A DNA stretch of 64,000 nt. Origin: Embleya scabrispora DSM 41855. Its GTDB lineage: Bacteria; Actinomycetota; Actinomycetes; Streptomycetales; Streptomycetaceae. The notes beneath the pieces are model-generated. The model was not told where the DNA came from, searched no databases, and saw only the letters and a program-made list of their open reading frames with translations. The stretch covers positions 186,001 to 250,000 of the forward strand of contig NZ_KB889719.1 of NCBI RefSeq assembly GCF_000372745.1. The letters are read 5' to 3'. Positions within the stretch are counted from its first letter, which is position 1, and each line of letters opens with the position of its first letter. The translations under genes and the position numbers were made by a program. Positions 8,058 through 16,128 of this stretch are shown here, piece after piece.

Positions 8058-9026
8058 ATGGCCGCCACATCGCGTAGCTTGCGTTCCCGCCGTTCCTGTA
8101 TGGCTGTGCCCGGCAGCAACCCGCGCTTCATCGAGAAGGCGCAGGGGCTTCCGGTCGACCAGGTGTTCCTCGACCTCGAGGACGCCTGCGCCCCGCTCGC
8201 GAAGGAGGGCGCGCGACACACGATCGTCGACGCGCTGAACACCGGCGACTGGGGGAATCGGATCCGCGTCGTGCGGGTCAACGACTGGACCACGCACTGG
8301 ACCTACCGCGACGTGGTCACCGTCGTGGAGGGCGCGGGGGCCAACCTCGACGCCATCATGCTGCCGAAGGTCCAGGACGCCGGCCAGGTCAAGGCCCTGG
8401 ATCTGCTGCTCACCCAGATCGAGAAGACGGTCGGCCTGGAGGTCGGCCGGATCGGCATCGAGGCGCAGATCGAGAACGCCCGCGGCCTGGTGAACGTGGA
8501 CGAGATCGCCGCCGCGTCGCCGCGCGTGGAGACGATCATCTTCGGCCCGGCCGACTTCATGGCGTCGATCAACATGAAGTCGCTCGTGGTCGGCGAGCAG
8601 CCCCCGGGCTACGACACCGGCGACGCGTACCACTACATCCTGATGCGCATTTTGATGGCCGCGCGAGCCAACGACCTGCAGGCGATCGACGGCCCCTACC
8701 TGCAAATCAAGGACGTGGACGGGTTCCGTCGGGTGGCCGGCCGCTCGGCCGCGCTGGGCTTCGACGGCAAGTGGGTGCTGCACCCCGGCCAGATCGACGC
8801 CGCGAACGAGCTGTACTCGCCGACCCAGGCCGACTACGACCACGCCGAGATGATTCTCGACGCGTACGACTGGTGCACCTCGGCCGAGGGCGGGATGAAG
8901 GGCGCCGCGATGCTCGGCGACGAGATGATCGACGAGGCGTCGCGCAAGATGGCCCTGGTGATCTCGGCCAAGGGTCGCGCCGCGGGCATGCAGCGGACCC
9001 AGAAGTTCGAGGCCCCCAAGGGCTGA
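8058..9026 (+). CDS. CoA-ester lyase, HpcH/HpaI (Mcl/CitE) family
   Basis: A 322-residue TIM-barrel C-C lyase. Diagnostic stretches are SCMAVPGSNPRFIEKA (CoA/substrate end), QVFLDLEDACAPLAK (the metal-binding LDLED), IRVVRVND, DAIMLPKVQD, GIEAQIENARGLVN (Glu metal ligand), IIFGPADFMASI and GFDGKWVLHPGQI. In actinomycetes this subgroup is malyl-CoA/beta-methylmalyl-CoA lyase of the ethylmalonyl-CoA pathway, which I consider the likely role; citryl-CoA-type activity is the alternative. The start ATG 8058 is backed by GGGAGGA about 10 bases upstream. It is followed by a perfect palindromic terminator shared with the convergent sigma gene. Confidence 0.88.
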   Translation: MAATSRSLRSRRSCMAVPGSNPRFIEKAQGLPVDQVFLDLEDACAPLAKEGARHTIVDALNTGDWGNRIRVVRVNDWTTHWTYRDVVTVVEGAGANLDAIMLPKVQDAGQVKALDLLLTQIEKTVGLEVGRIGIEAQIENARGLVNVDEIAAASPRVETIIFGPADFMASINMKSLVVGEQPPGYDTGDAYHYILMRILMAARANDLQAIDGPYLQIKDVDGFRRVAGRSAALGFDGKWVLHPGQIDAANELYSPTQADYDHAEMILDAYDWCTSAEGGMKGAAMLGDEMIDEASRKMALVISAKGRAAGMQRTQKFEAPKG

Positions 9027-9057
9027 GGCGGCACCTCCCCGGTCCGGGCCCCGGACC

Positions 9058-9111
9058 GGGGAAACGCCGAGGGGCGGGAGGCGATCGCCTCCCGCCCCTC
9101 GGCGTTTCCCC
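9058..9111. terminator. perfect palindrome, bidirectional terminator
   Basis: A 54-base perfect inverted repeat with 27-base arms and no loop (centre at 9084/9085) lies between the convergent CoA-lyase and sigma-factor genes, 31 bases after one stop and 21 before the other. The arms begin GGGGAAACGCCGAGGGGCGG. Confidence 0.9.
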
Positions 9112-9132
9112 GCGGCTGGGTGTGGGCCCGGC

Positions 9133-10035
9133 TCAGCTCTCGGTGAGCAGGCCCGCGCGCAGCGTGCCGAGCGTGCGCGAGAGCAGTCGGGAGACGTGCA
9201 TCTGGGAGATGCCCAGTTGCTCGCCGATCTCGGCCTGCGTCTTGCCGCCGAAGAAACGCAGCAGCAGGATGTGCTTCTCGCGCGGCGGGAGCGCGGCGAT
9301 CAGCGGCTTGAGCGACTCGCGATTCTCCACGAGTTCGATCGCGTCGTCGTCCGCGCCGAGCCGGTCCATCGGGGCCGCCGCGTCGTCGCCGCCGGCACCG
9401 CCGGCGGGCGCGTCCAGCGAGGACGCGCTGTAGCCGTTGGAGGCGATCATGCCCTCGACGACCTCTTCGCGGGAGACGTCCAGGAAGGCCGCGAGTTCGG
9501 CGACGGTGGGCGCCCGGTCCAGCCGCTGCCCCAGCTCCTCGCTCGCCTTGGCCAACCGCAGTCGCAGTTCCTGGAGCCGTCGCGGTACCCGGACCGACCA
9601 TGTGGTGTCCCGGAAGAAGCGCTTGATCTCGCCCAGGATGGTCGGCATCGCAAAGGTCGGGAACTCGACCTCGCGCTCGGTGTCGAAACGATCGATCGCC
9701 TTGATCAGGCCGATCGTGCCGACCTGGACGATGTCCTCCAACGGTTCGCTGCGGGCGCGAAACCGCCCCGCGGCGAAACGCACCAGGGGCAGGTTGAGTT
9801 CTATGAGGGTATTGCGCACGTACTGGTACTCGTGCGTGCCCTCCTCCAGTCGGCTCAGGCGCCGAAACAGCGTCCTGGACAGGGCGCGGGCATCCGTGGC
9901 GCCCATCGACCCGATCTCGTCCTCGTCGAACTCGTGGTGGAGCCCGTACAGGTTCAGCTCTTCTGCCCCGGTGTCCATTACCGGTGGCCGCTGCGACCCC
10001 CGGACCTGCATCTCGGCTTCGAGCTGTACCGCCAT
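9133..10035 (-). CDS. RNA polymerase sigma factor, SigB/SigF family
   Basis: A 300-residue group 3 sigma factor. Region 2 reads LIELNLPLVRFAAGRF, EDIVQVGTIGLIKAIDRFDTEREVEF and PTFAMPTILGEIKRFFRDTTWSVRVPRRLQEL (about residues 75-160); region 3 is about 165-225; region 4 helix-turn-helix is KTQAEIGEQLGISQMHVSRLLSRTL (about 265-290). This is the general stress/development SigB type controlled by anti-sigma kinases. The ATG at 10035 has GAGGGGGAGG immediately upstream. It is divergent from a STAS antagonist and an anti-sigma kinase, its likely controllers, and preceded by a promoter of the type it should itself recognise (10078-10101). Confidence 0.92.
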   Translation of the reverse strand: MAVQLEAEMQVRGSQRPPVMDTGAEELNLYGLHHEFDEDEIGSMGATDARALSRTLFRRLSRLEEGTHEYQYVRNTLIELNLPLVRFAAGRFRARSEPLEDIVQVGTIGLIKAIDRFDTEREVEFPTFAMPTILGEIKRFFRDTTWSVRVPRRLQELRLRLAKASEELGQRLDRAPTVAELAAFLDVSREEVVEGMIASNGYSASSLDAPAGGAGGDDAAAPMDRLGADDDAIELVENRESLKPLIAALPPREKHILLLRFFGGKTQAEIGEQLGISQMHVSRLLSRTLGTLRAGLLTES

Positions 10036-10077
10036 GCCTCCCCCTCGTGACGCGTTGTGAGGTCTCCCCCCTGCGCC

Positions 10078-10101
10078 TAACCCGGATGGGGAAGGGCAAA
10101 C
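10078..10101 (-). promoter_or_regulatory. SigB-type promoter of the sigma gene
   Basis: Reading the minus strand, GTTT (10101-10098), 14 bases, then GGGTTA (10083-10078) matches the actinobacterial SigB-class consensus GTTT-N14-17-GGGTA/TA. It sits 43 bases upstream of the sigma start codon, implying positive autoregulation. Confidence 0.7.
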
Positions 10102-10216
10102 ACGATCCACTCGAAAAAGTTTGTGTGCGCCGGCCGATCCCCAACGTCGGGGGGCGGTCGTCTATCGTGTGCCCGGGCCGGATTACTCGGTGGGCAAAGG
10201 GCAGCAGGAGGCTGGC

Positions 10217-10558
10217 ATGCAGGGCGGCTTGACGGTGTCGGTGAGCACCAATGGCACCTCTGCGATCGTTACGGTCGCCGGTGAGATCGACGTGGACAGC
10301 GCCGACGCGGTGCGGGATCGTCTGTTCGAGTGCGTCGAGCAGGGCAGTACGCGCCTGGTGATCGACTGCTCGGAGCTCGATTTTTGCGATTCGACCGGAC
10401 TGAACGCGTTCCTCGGTGCCCGCCTGCGCGCGCAGGCCGCAGGAGGAGCGGTCCACCTCGTGGGCGTTCAACCTGCCGTTGCGCGGGTATTTGAGATCAC
10501 CGGTGCGGTACAGGGGTTCACTTTCCACGAGACCCTGGCAGAGGCGGTCGGAGAGTAG
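10217..10558 (+). CDS. anti-sigma factor antagonist (STAS domain)
   Basis: A 113-residue single STAS domain of the RsbV/SpoIIAA/BldG type. Visible: VTVAGEIDVDSADAVRDRL, LVIDCSELDFCDSTGLNAFLGA (the Asp-Ser-Thr-Gly motif whose Ser is phosphorylated by the partner kinase, about residue 57) and a C-terminal helix. Unphosphorylated protein should sequester the anti-sigma kinase and release the sigma factor. ATG 10217 is preceded by GCAGGAGG. It is followed by the kinase gene and is divergent from the SigB-type sigma gene, completing a partner-switching module. Confidence 0.9.
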   Translation: MQGGLTVSVSTNGTSAIVTVAGEIDVDSADAVRDRLFECVEQGSTRLVIDCSELDFCDSTGLNAFLGARLRAQAAGGAVHLVGVQPAVARVFEITGAVQGFTFHETLAEAVGE

Positions 10559-10635
10559 CTCGTGACTTCTGGTGTCCTCCAGCGGGATGCGGGCAACTAT
10601 CACCGCGTAGCAGCGTGAGCGAGGTGAGCCAGTAG

Positions 10636-11112
10636 ATGTGCGCCATGCGATCGCAGGCGTCCGGCGACGGGGGTGCCTGTTTCTCCACCCCACCGCTTCG
10701 TCAGGTGCGGAGATTGCCGTTCGAGGGCGCGACGGGGGCGGTGGCGCGGTCCAGGACGTTCATCCGCAACACGCTCCACGCGTACGGATGGTCGGGGTCC
10801 GACGACGAACAGGTGATGCTGACGTCCGACGATGTCCTGCTTGTCGCGGTCGAATTGGTCACCAACGCGTGCCTGCACGCGGGCGGTCCGGTCGAGCTGC
10901 GCGTCGTGCGGACGAGCGATCTGATCCGGATCGAGGTGGACGACCGCAGCGAGGAGTCCCCGCAGGCGCGAGCGCCGCACTCGGGAACACGACCGGGCGG
11001 ACACGGACTGCACATCATTCGGCGCTTGACGCTGGACTGGGGCGTGGTCGTGCACCAGGGCGACGGCAAGACGGTGTGGGTGGACATGCCCGTCCCGGAG
11101 GTCATGCGCTGA
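10636..11112 (+). CDS. anti-sigma regulatory kinase (RsbW-like HATPase)
   Basis: A 158-residue histidine-kinase-like ATPase domain protein. The N box is [23 protein letters not shown] (about residues 71-93), with Glu, Asn and His in the usual places; the G1 box [13 protein letters not shown] and the G2 box [12 protein letters not shown] follow. These are the ATP-binding signatures of the RsbW/SpoIIAB-type serine kinases that bind sigma factors and phosphorylate STAS antagonists. A 77-base gap separates it from the STAS gene. GAGGTG lies 12 bases before ATG 10636. The partner sigma is probably the adjacent SigB-type factor, inferred from proximity only. Confidence 0.85.
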   Translation: MCAMRSQASGDGGACFSTPPLRQVRRLPFEGATGAVARSRTFIRNTLHAYGWSGSDDEQVMLTSDDVLLVAVELVTNACLHAGGPVELRVVRTSDLIRIEVDDRSEESPQARAPHSGTRPGGHGLHIIRRLTLDWGVVVHQGDGKTVWVDMPVPEVMR

Positions 11113-11215
11113 GCCGGGAGCCTCGGGGGGTGTAGGCAAAGGCGGGGTACAAGGGTCGTGCGTCGAGTCGGGTGCCGGCCCGAACCCGGCCCGCTCGGCG
11201 GATACCCTGGAGCAC

Positions 11216-12634
11216 ATGTCTGCCTCTTCGGTTCGTGTTCGCTTCGCTCCCTCTCCCACCGGCATGTTCCACGTCGGTGGCGCTCGTTCCGCGCTGTACA
11301 ACTGGGCCGTCGCGCACAAGGCCGGCGGCACGTTCGTGCTGCGGGTCGAGGACACCGACGAGGCGCGGAACCGGCCGGAGTGGACCGAGGGCATCATCAG
11401 CGCGCTCGCGGCGATCGGCATCAACGCGTCCGCCCCGGCCTTCGAGGGCCCGTACTTCCAGTCGCAGAACACCACGCTGCACCGCGAGTCGGCGGTCAAG
11501 CTCTTCGACGCGGGCCGTGCGTACTACTGCGACTGCACCCGTGAGGACCTGGAGGCCCGCACCGGCTCCAAGCACCTGGGCTACGACGGCTTCTGCCGGG
11601 ACCGCGGCCTGGCCGCGGGCGAGGGGCGCGCGCTGCGCTTTCGTACGCCGGACGAGGGCGTCACGGTCGTGGCCGACCTGGTGCGCGGCGACACCGAGTT
11701 CCCGAACGCCTCGCTGGAGGACTTCGTGGTGGCCCGGGGCAACGGCTCGGCGGTGTTCCTGCTGGCGAACGTGGTCGACGACGTCGACCAGAGGATCACC
11801 ATCGTGATCCGCGGCGAGGAGCACCTGTCCAACGCGGCCAAGCAGCAGTTGTTGTGGGAGGCGCTCGGCGCGACCCCGCCGCAGTGGGCGCACCTGCCGG
11901 TGATCGTGAACGAGAAGCGGCAGAAGTTGTCCAAGCGCCGGGACAAGGTGGCCCTGGAGTCCTACCTGGACGAGGGCTACCTGCCCGAGGCGCTGGTGAA
12001 CTACCTCTTCCTGCTCGGCTGGGGCCCGAAGGACGACATCGAGATCCGGCCGTACGCGGAGCTGGAGCAGCTCTTCGATCTGCGGGACGTGAACAAGTCG
12101 TCGGCGTTCTTCGACGTCAAGAAGCTCTCCTCGTTCAACGCGGACTACATTCGCGCCCTCGACGCGGAGGCGTTCGTGCGGGCCTGTGAACCGTGGGTGC
12201 TCGGATCGAAGGCGCCGTGGGCGAAGGAGGCGTACGACCCGGCCGTGTTCGCCGAGGTCGCGCCGCTGGTGCAGACCCGGATCACGGTGCTCGACGAGGT
12301 CCCGATGTACGTGGACTTCCTGTTCCTGGACACGCCCGCCGAGGACGAGGCGGCCTGGGCCAAGGCGATGAAGCCGGGCGCCGCGGACGTACTGGCCAGT
12401 GCCCGCACGGAGCTCGCGGGTGCAGAGTGGAACGTGGACGCGCTCAAGGCCGCGGTCGAGGCCGCGGGCGCCGCGCACGGCCTGAAGTTGTCCAAGTCGC
12501 AGGCCCCGGTGCGGGTCGCGGTGACCGGCCGCACGATCGGCCTGCCCCTGTTCGAGTCGCTCCAGGTGCTCGGCCGCGACCGGGTGCTGGCCCGCGTCGA
12601 CGCGGCACTGGAGCGGCTGACGACGGCGCAGTAG
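11216..12634 (+). CDS. gltX: glutamyl-tRNA synthetase
   Basis: A 472-residue class I aminoacyl-tRNA synthetase. The HIGH-type motif is [22 protein letters not shown] (about residues 9-30), with HVGG in place of HIGH, and the KMSKS-type motif is [14 protein letters not shown] (about 228-241). [17 protein letters not shown] and [14 protein letters not shown] are also typical of GluRS. Length matches the bacterial family. It charges tRNA-Glu, and in actinobacteria usually also tRNA-Gln for amidation. ATG 11216 follows GGAG at close spacing. It is the last housekeeping gene before the surface-protein cluster. Confidence 0.95.
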   Translation: MSASSVRVRFAPSPTGMFHVGGARSALYNWAVAHKAGGTFVLRVEDTDEARNRPEWTEGIISALAAIGINASAPAFEGPYFQSQNTTLHRESAVKLFDAGRAYYCDCTREDLEARTGSKHLGYDGFCRDRGLAAGEGRALRFRTPDEGVTVVADLVRGDTEFPNASLEDFVVARGNGSAVFLLANVVDDVDQRITIVIRGEEHLSNAAKQQLLWEALGATPPQWAHLPVIVNEKRQKLSKRRDKVALESYLDEGYLPEALVNYLFLLGWGPKDDIEIRPYAELEQLFDLRDVNKSSAFFDVKKLSSFNADYIRALDAEAFVRACEPWVLGSKAPWAKEAYDPAVFAEVAPLVQTRITVLDEVPMYVDFLFLDTPAEDEAAWAKAMKPGAADVLASARTELAGAEWNVDALKAAVEAAGAAHGLKLSKSQAPVRVAVTGRTIGLPLFESLQVLGRDRVLARVDAALERLTTAQ

Positions 12635-12688
12635 CCGCCGGATTCGAACGCGAGGGCCCGAACAACGAGACGGACCCGAACGAGACGC

Positions 12689-12716
12689 GCCCGCACACCG
12701 CAATCGGTGTGCGGGC
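12689..12716. terminator. hairpin between gltX and the first WxL-like gene
   Basis: GCCCGCACACCG, loop CAAT, CGGTGTGCGGGC: a perfect 12-bp stem 55 bases after the gltX stop and 24 bases below the stop of the convergent gene. It can serve both. Confidence 0.85.
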
Positions 12717-12739
12717 CCGCCGTGTTGCCGGGTGCCGCT

Positions 12740-14062
12740 TCAGCTGATCGAGAGGGTCAGCGTGGCGTTGTAGGTGCCGGGCTTTTGATAGGCGGGCAAC
12801 GCCACCGCGATCGCGGCGCCGGCGGTGAAGGTGCCGCCCGTGTGTGGCGCGGGCGGGGCGGAGGCGAGCGTCGAGCCGCCGGCTATGGAGCCGGGAGCGC
12901 CCGGAACGGCGGTGCTCGGGGAAGCCGGATCGGCCTGGACCGAGGGCTTCCAGGTGAATCGGTCGGCCGGAATCCGGCCGCCCTCGGGCGAGGTGAAGTC
13001 GGAGATGTCCGCGGTCAGCGCCCAACCGAGCGAGCCGCCGCGCACGTCGGTGACGGTGACGGGGTTGAGGGCGCCGGTCATGGACTGCGGGGTGCCGTCG
13101 AGGGTGACGTCGGAAAGCTTTATCGCGCTTGCTTGTTGATGGAGGGTCAGGCTGCCGGGGGTCACCGAGCCGGTGATGTCCGTGCTGCTCGTTCCCGGCG
13201 AACCCTTGCGCACCAGGGTGAGTTCGCGACTCGCGCCGGACGAGCCCACGGAGACGAGCAGGAACACGGTGTCGCCCGGCGGCGGCAGGGGGAGGGAACG
13301 GGGGTTCTCGGAGAGCGTCACGGAGCCTGTCAGATGTCCCGCTCGGGCACTGCCGGTGGCTGAGCTCGCCCACTCGGGAGGGCAGCCGCCGGTAGGTGAT
13401 CCGCACACCTGGACCCTCGCGTCGCCCTCCGGCCAGCCCTCGCCGGTGAATTCGATGCGATCACCCGGGACCACGCGGGTCGGGGTGGCGCTCAGGGTCG
13501 GTCCGGGTCCGATCTCCAGGGTGCGAGAGACGGCCGGCGGTGTGGTGGGGGCGCACTGGACCACGGGCACGGGAGAGAGGCCCTCGGTCAGCGAGTAGGC
13601 GCCGGGAGTCAGGGTGATCGGTCCGCTCGCGGGGAGCCGGAGCGTGCCCTGGAGGTCCCACAGATCGACGGTCGCTTCCGGTCCGGCGGGCTGAGAACGC
13701 GGTTGGCCGTACGCGGTGAACGTGTTCGACTGGGTTCCCCCGACCCGGATATCGGCGATGGCGCGCAACGTGGCGGCACGCGGTGGGACGGGGATCGACG
13801 GGCGAGTCCGCCAATGCCACGTCACGGTGACCTGTTCGCCGGCACTGTAGACGGCTTTCTCCGGGAAGACGGTCAGGTCGACCTTGATTTCGTCGGCTGC
13901 CCATATCGGAGAGGGCGCACCGACGAGGCGACAACTCTCCGGGAACGCCACTTCCGCCGCCGTCGCCGGGGCGGACGCGGCCACGAGGCCGGTGGTCGCG
14001 GCGATGATCGTCGTTGCGCAACCCGCCGTGACGCGACGGGTGATGTGCTTGATTCGGCGCAC
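12740..14062 (-). CDS. secreted WxL-like domain protein (T1-Ig-WxL)
   Basis: A 440-residue exported protein. The signal peptide covers residues 1-35 (VRRIKHITRR, hydrophobic, ending ATA-A). The T1 module (about 38-185) has an opening Cys (ESCRL), YSAGEQVTVTWHWRT and a closing Cys (VQCAPTT). The Ig/neocarzinostatin-like module (about 190-295) has VQVCGSPTGGC. There is no IPT module. The WxL-like module (about 300-440) contains MTGALNPVTVTDVRGGSLGW, ALT and the C-terminus YNATLTLSIS. GTG 14062 is preceded by AAGGAG. The last 40 coding bases are identical to those of the next gene, showing recent paralogy. Confidence 0.82.
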   Translation of the reverse strand: MRRIKHITRRVTAGCATTIIAATTGLVAASAPATAAEVAFPESCRLVGAPSPIWAADEIKVDLTVFPEKAVYSAGEQVTVTWHWRTRPSIPVPPRAATLRAIADIRVGGTQSNTFTAYGQPRSQPAGPEATVDLWDLQGTLRLPASGPITLTPGAYSLTEGLSPVPVVQCAPTTPPAVSRTLEIGPGPTLSATPTRVVPGDRIEFTGEGWPEGDARVQVCGSPTGGCPPEWASSATGSARAGHLTGSVTLSENPRSLPLPPPGDTVFLLVSVGSSGASRELTLVRKGSPGTSSTDITGSVTPGSLTLHQQASAIKLSDVTLDGTPQSMTGALNPVTVTDVRGGSLGWALTADISDFTSPEGGRIPADRFTWKPSVQADPASPSTAVPGAPGSIAGGSTLASAPPAPHTGGTFTAGAAIAVALPAYQKPGTYNATLTLSIS

Positions 14063-14278
14063 GAATCTCCTTGCCGGGGTTCGGAGTTGATAGCCACCTA
14101 TAGCTCGCGACGGGTGTCGGGCGAGCAACCCGAGTGGATGGACACCGTCGCGATGCTTGGCAGGATCAATGATTCCGGACCGCAGCCTTGAACGCACGCG
14201 GATTCGGACGCCGATTCGTGGTTGGAGCAGCGCTGTCGGCGGTGCGCCGACCTGGTTTCGGATCTTCGTGCGCAAAGA

Positions 14279-14314
14279 GGGCGGCCCCCGCGACTGTCGT
14301 CGCGGGGGCCGCCC
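14279..14314 (-). terminator. terminator of the 14353-15954 gene
   Basis: GGGCGGCCCCCGCGAC, loop TGTC, GTCGCGGGGGCCGCCC: a perfect 16-bp stem 39 bases past the stop of the minus-strand gene. Confidence 0.85.
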
Positions 14315-14352
14315 CGGGAGCTCGTACCGTCCGTGCCGTGCGTGCCGCTACG

Positions 14353-15954
14353 TCAGCTGATCGAGAGGGTCAGCGTGGCGTTGTAGGTGCCGACCGTCTG
14401 GTACGCCGGAACGGCGAGCGAGAGGTCCGCGCCGGCGGCGAAGGTGCCGCCGGTGGTGGCGGCGTTCGGAGCGGATGCCAGGGTGGCGCCGGTGCCGATC
14501 GGGCCGGCGCTACCGGGCACCGCGACGCTGGGCGAACCCGGGCCCGCGGTGACCTTCGGCGTCCAGGTGAACTTGTCGGCGTCGATCCTGCCGCCGGTGC
14601 CGTTGGTGAAGTCGGACACCGAGCCGGTGAGGGTCCACCCGGTGTCGCCGCTGCGGAAGTCCTTCACGGTGACGGTGTTCAGCGCGCCGGTCATGTTCTG
14701 CGCCTGGCCGTTGATCGTGATGTCCGACAGCTTGATGGCGCCGGCTTCCTGCGAGATGGTCAGCCCGCCGGCCACCACGTTGCCGGTCGCCGTCTGGTCC
14801 AGGCCGCTGCCCGGGACGGTGATGCGGAACGGGGCGATGGTCGCGGTCGTTTCGTCCGTGCCCTCGGTCACGCGGATCGCCGCGATGGACGGGTCGCTCG
14901 CGACGAAGTCGGGGATGACCACCGTGCCGTCGGGTCCGGAGTCGGCGTACGCCATGGTCTCATCCAACACGTAGCCCGTCGCGGTTTGGCCGCGCGCGAT
15001 GACCGTGAGGTTCGGGGTGAAGTTCTTCCCGGTGACCTTGACCGTGGTGCCCACGGGACCACTGGTCGGATCGAGGGTGAGCAGGCGCGCCGTGGCGTTG
15101 ATCCTGATCGGGGCGAGCGCCTCCGCGGCGCCGACCTTGACCTTGATCCTGTAGTTGCCCGCAGGCACGGTGGCGACCGTGGCGACGTTGCCGGTGAGCG
15201 CGCCGTCGGCCACCGCGAGGGTGTTGCCGGGAGCGATCCTGGCCGCGTCGCACGCTGCGCCGGAGGCGTCGCACAGTTCGACAGTGGGGCTGCCGGCCGG
15301 CCAGTGCGCACCGGTCAGCGCGATCGGCGCGCCGGCGTCGGCCTCGGCCGGCGCGGTCAGCGTGGCGGGTTCCTGCGAGGTGCCTTCAACCTTGATGGTG
15401 CGCGAGACGGGAACCGGGGTCACGGGCGTGCACTTGGTCTCGACGTCGAAGCCCAGTGCGTGGGTCCACGTCGAGTAGTCGCCCGGCGTCAGCTTTACGT
15501 CGCCGGCGGTGCTCAGGGTGAACCTGCCCTCGCCGTTGCCGAGGATCAGCGGTTGGCTCGGCAGGGTCTCCGGGTTGTCGGCGGCACCCTGGACCGGGAC
15601 GGTGCCGGTCTGGGCGCCGCTCAGGTTGATCGCGCCCTTCAGGTAGGTCGAATTCGCGGGCACCTTCCCGACGACCGGGATCTCGGCCGGAGCCAGCGGG
15701 TGGACGACCCACTTCCAGGTGACCGAGACTTCTTCGCCCACGGCGTACGTGGCCTTCTCGGGAGTGACCACCGTATCCACCTGGATGTGGCCGTCCGGCG
15801 GATTCGAGAACGGGTTGGTGCAGTGGGTCGAGTAATCCACCGGTGCCGCCTGTGCGGACGGGGTGAGGACCACGAGACCGCCGGTCGCCGCGACGGCGGC
15901 CACGGCTGTCGAGGCGATCAGCCTGCGGGACGAGATTCTTCGCATTCGGGACAC
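14353..15954 (-). CDS. secreted WxL-like domain protein (T1-Ig-IPT-WxL)
   Basis: A 533-residue exported protein with the full four-module plan. The signal peptide is residues 1-36 (MSRMRRISSRR ... AQA-A). T1 (about 38-190) runs from THCTNPF through YAVGEEVSVTWKW to ETKCTPVT. Ig-like (about 195-290) carries VELCDASGAACDA. IPT/TIG-like (about 290-380) opens LTLDPTSGPVGTTVKVTGKNF. WxL-like (about 385-533) has MTGALNTVTVKDFRSGDTGW, TLTGSVSDF and terminal YNATLTLSIS. GTG 15954 has GAGGAG at good spacing. WxL domains of Firmicutes bind the cell wall non-covalently; the same is inferred here. Its closest relative by eye is the 18140-19744 gene. Confidence 0.85.
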   Translation of the reverse strand: MSRMRRISSRRLIASTAVAAVAATGGLVVLTPSAQAAPVDYSTHCTNPFSNPPDGHIQVDTVVTPEKATYAVGEEVSVTWKWVVHPLAPAEIPVVGKVPANSTYLKGAINLSGAQTGTVPVQGAADNPETLPSQPLILGNGEGRFTLSTAGDVKLTPGDYSTWTHALGFDVETKCTPVTPVPVSRTIKVEGTSQEPATLTAPAEADAGAPIALTGAHWPAGSPTVELCDASGAACDAARIAPGNTLAVADGALTGNVATVATVPAGNYRIKVKVGAAEALAPIRINATARLLTLDPTSGPVGTTVKVTGKNFTPNLTVIARGQTATGYVLDETMAYADSGPDGTVVIPDFVASDPSIAAIRVTEGTDETTATIAPFRITVPGSGLDQTATGNVVAGGLTISQEAGAIKLSDITINGQAQNMTGALNTVTVKDFRSGDTGWTLTGSVSDFTNGTGGRIDADKFTWTPKVTAGPGSPSVAVPGSAGPIGTGATLASAPNAATTGGTFAAGADLSLAVPAYQTVGTYNATLTLSIS

Positions 15955-16051
15955 TGTTCTCCTCGCTGGGATGGAGTCGACAATGCGTTCGTTCGGCGCC
16001 TTATTCGGCCGGTAATCGCCGATACCGTCGATGCGTCGGGAAAAGAAAAGT

Positions 16052-16083
16052 GGGGCCGCATATCCGAGGGGATATGCGGCCCC
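16052..16083 (-). terminator. terminator of the 16129-17838 gene
   Basis: GGGGCCGCATATCC, loop GAGG, GGATATGCGGCCCC: a perfect 14-bp stem 46 bases below the stop. Confidence 0.85.
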
Positions 16084-16128
16084 GCCTTGTCGGTTCGTCA
16101 GCGGTGGTTCGGATTGCCCCGGATCAGG

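Noticed and set aside
9058-9111. Long palindrome as an attachment or recombination site
   Set aside because: It lies between convergent stop codons, with no integrase, duplication or tRNA nearby; a shared terminator explains it.
12635-12739. Possible tRNA genes after gltX
   Set aside because: In some streptomycete-type genomes tRNA-Gln/Glu genes lie near gltX, but here the gap has only a terminator hairpin; no acceptor stem with a TTCGA-type T-loop is present.
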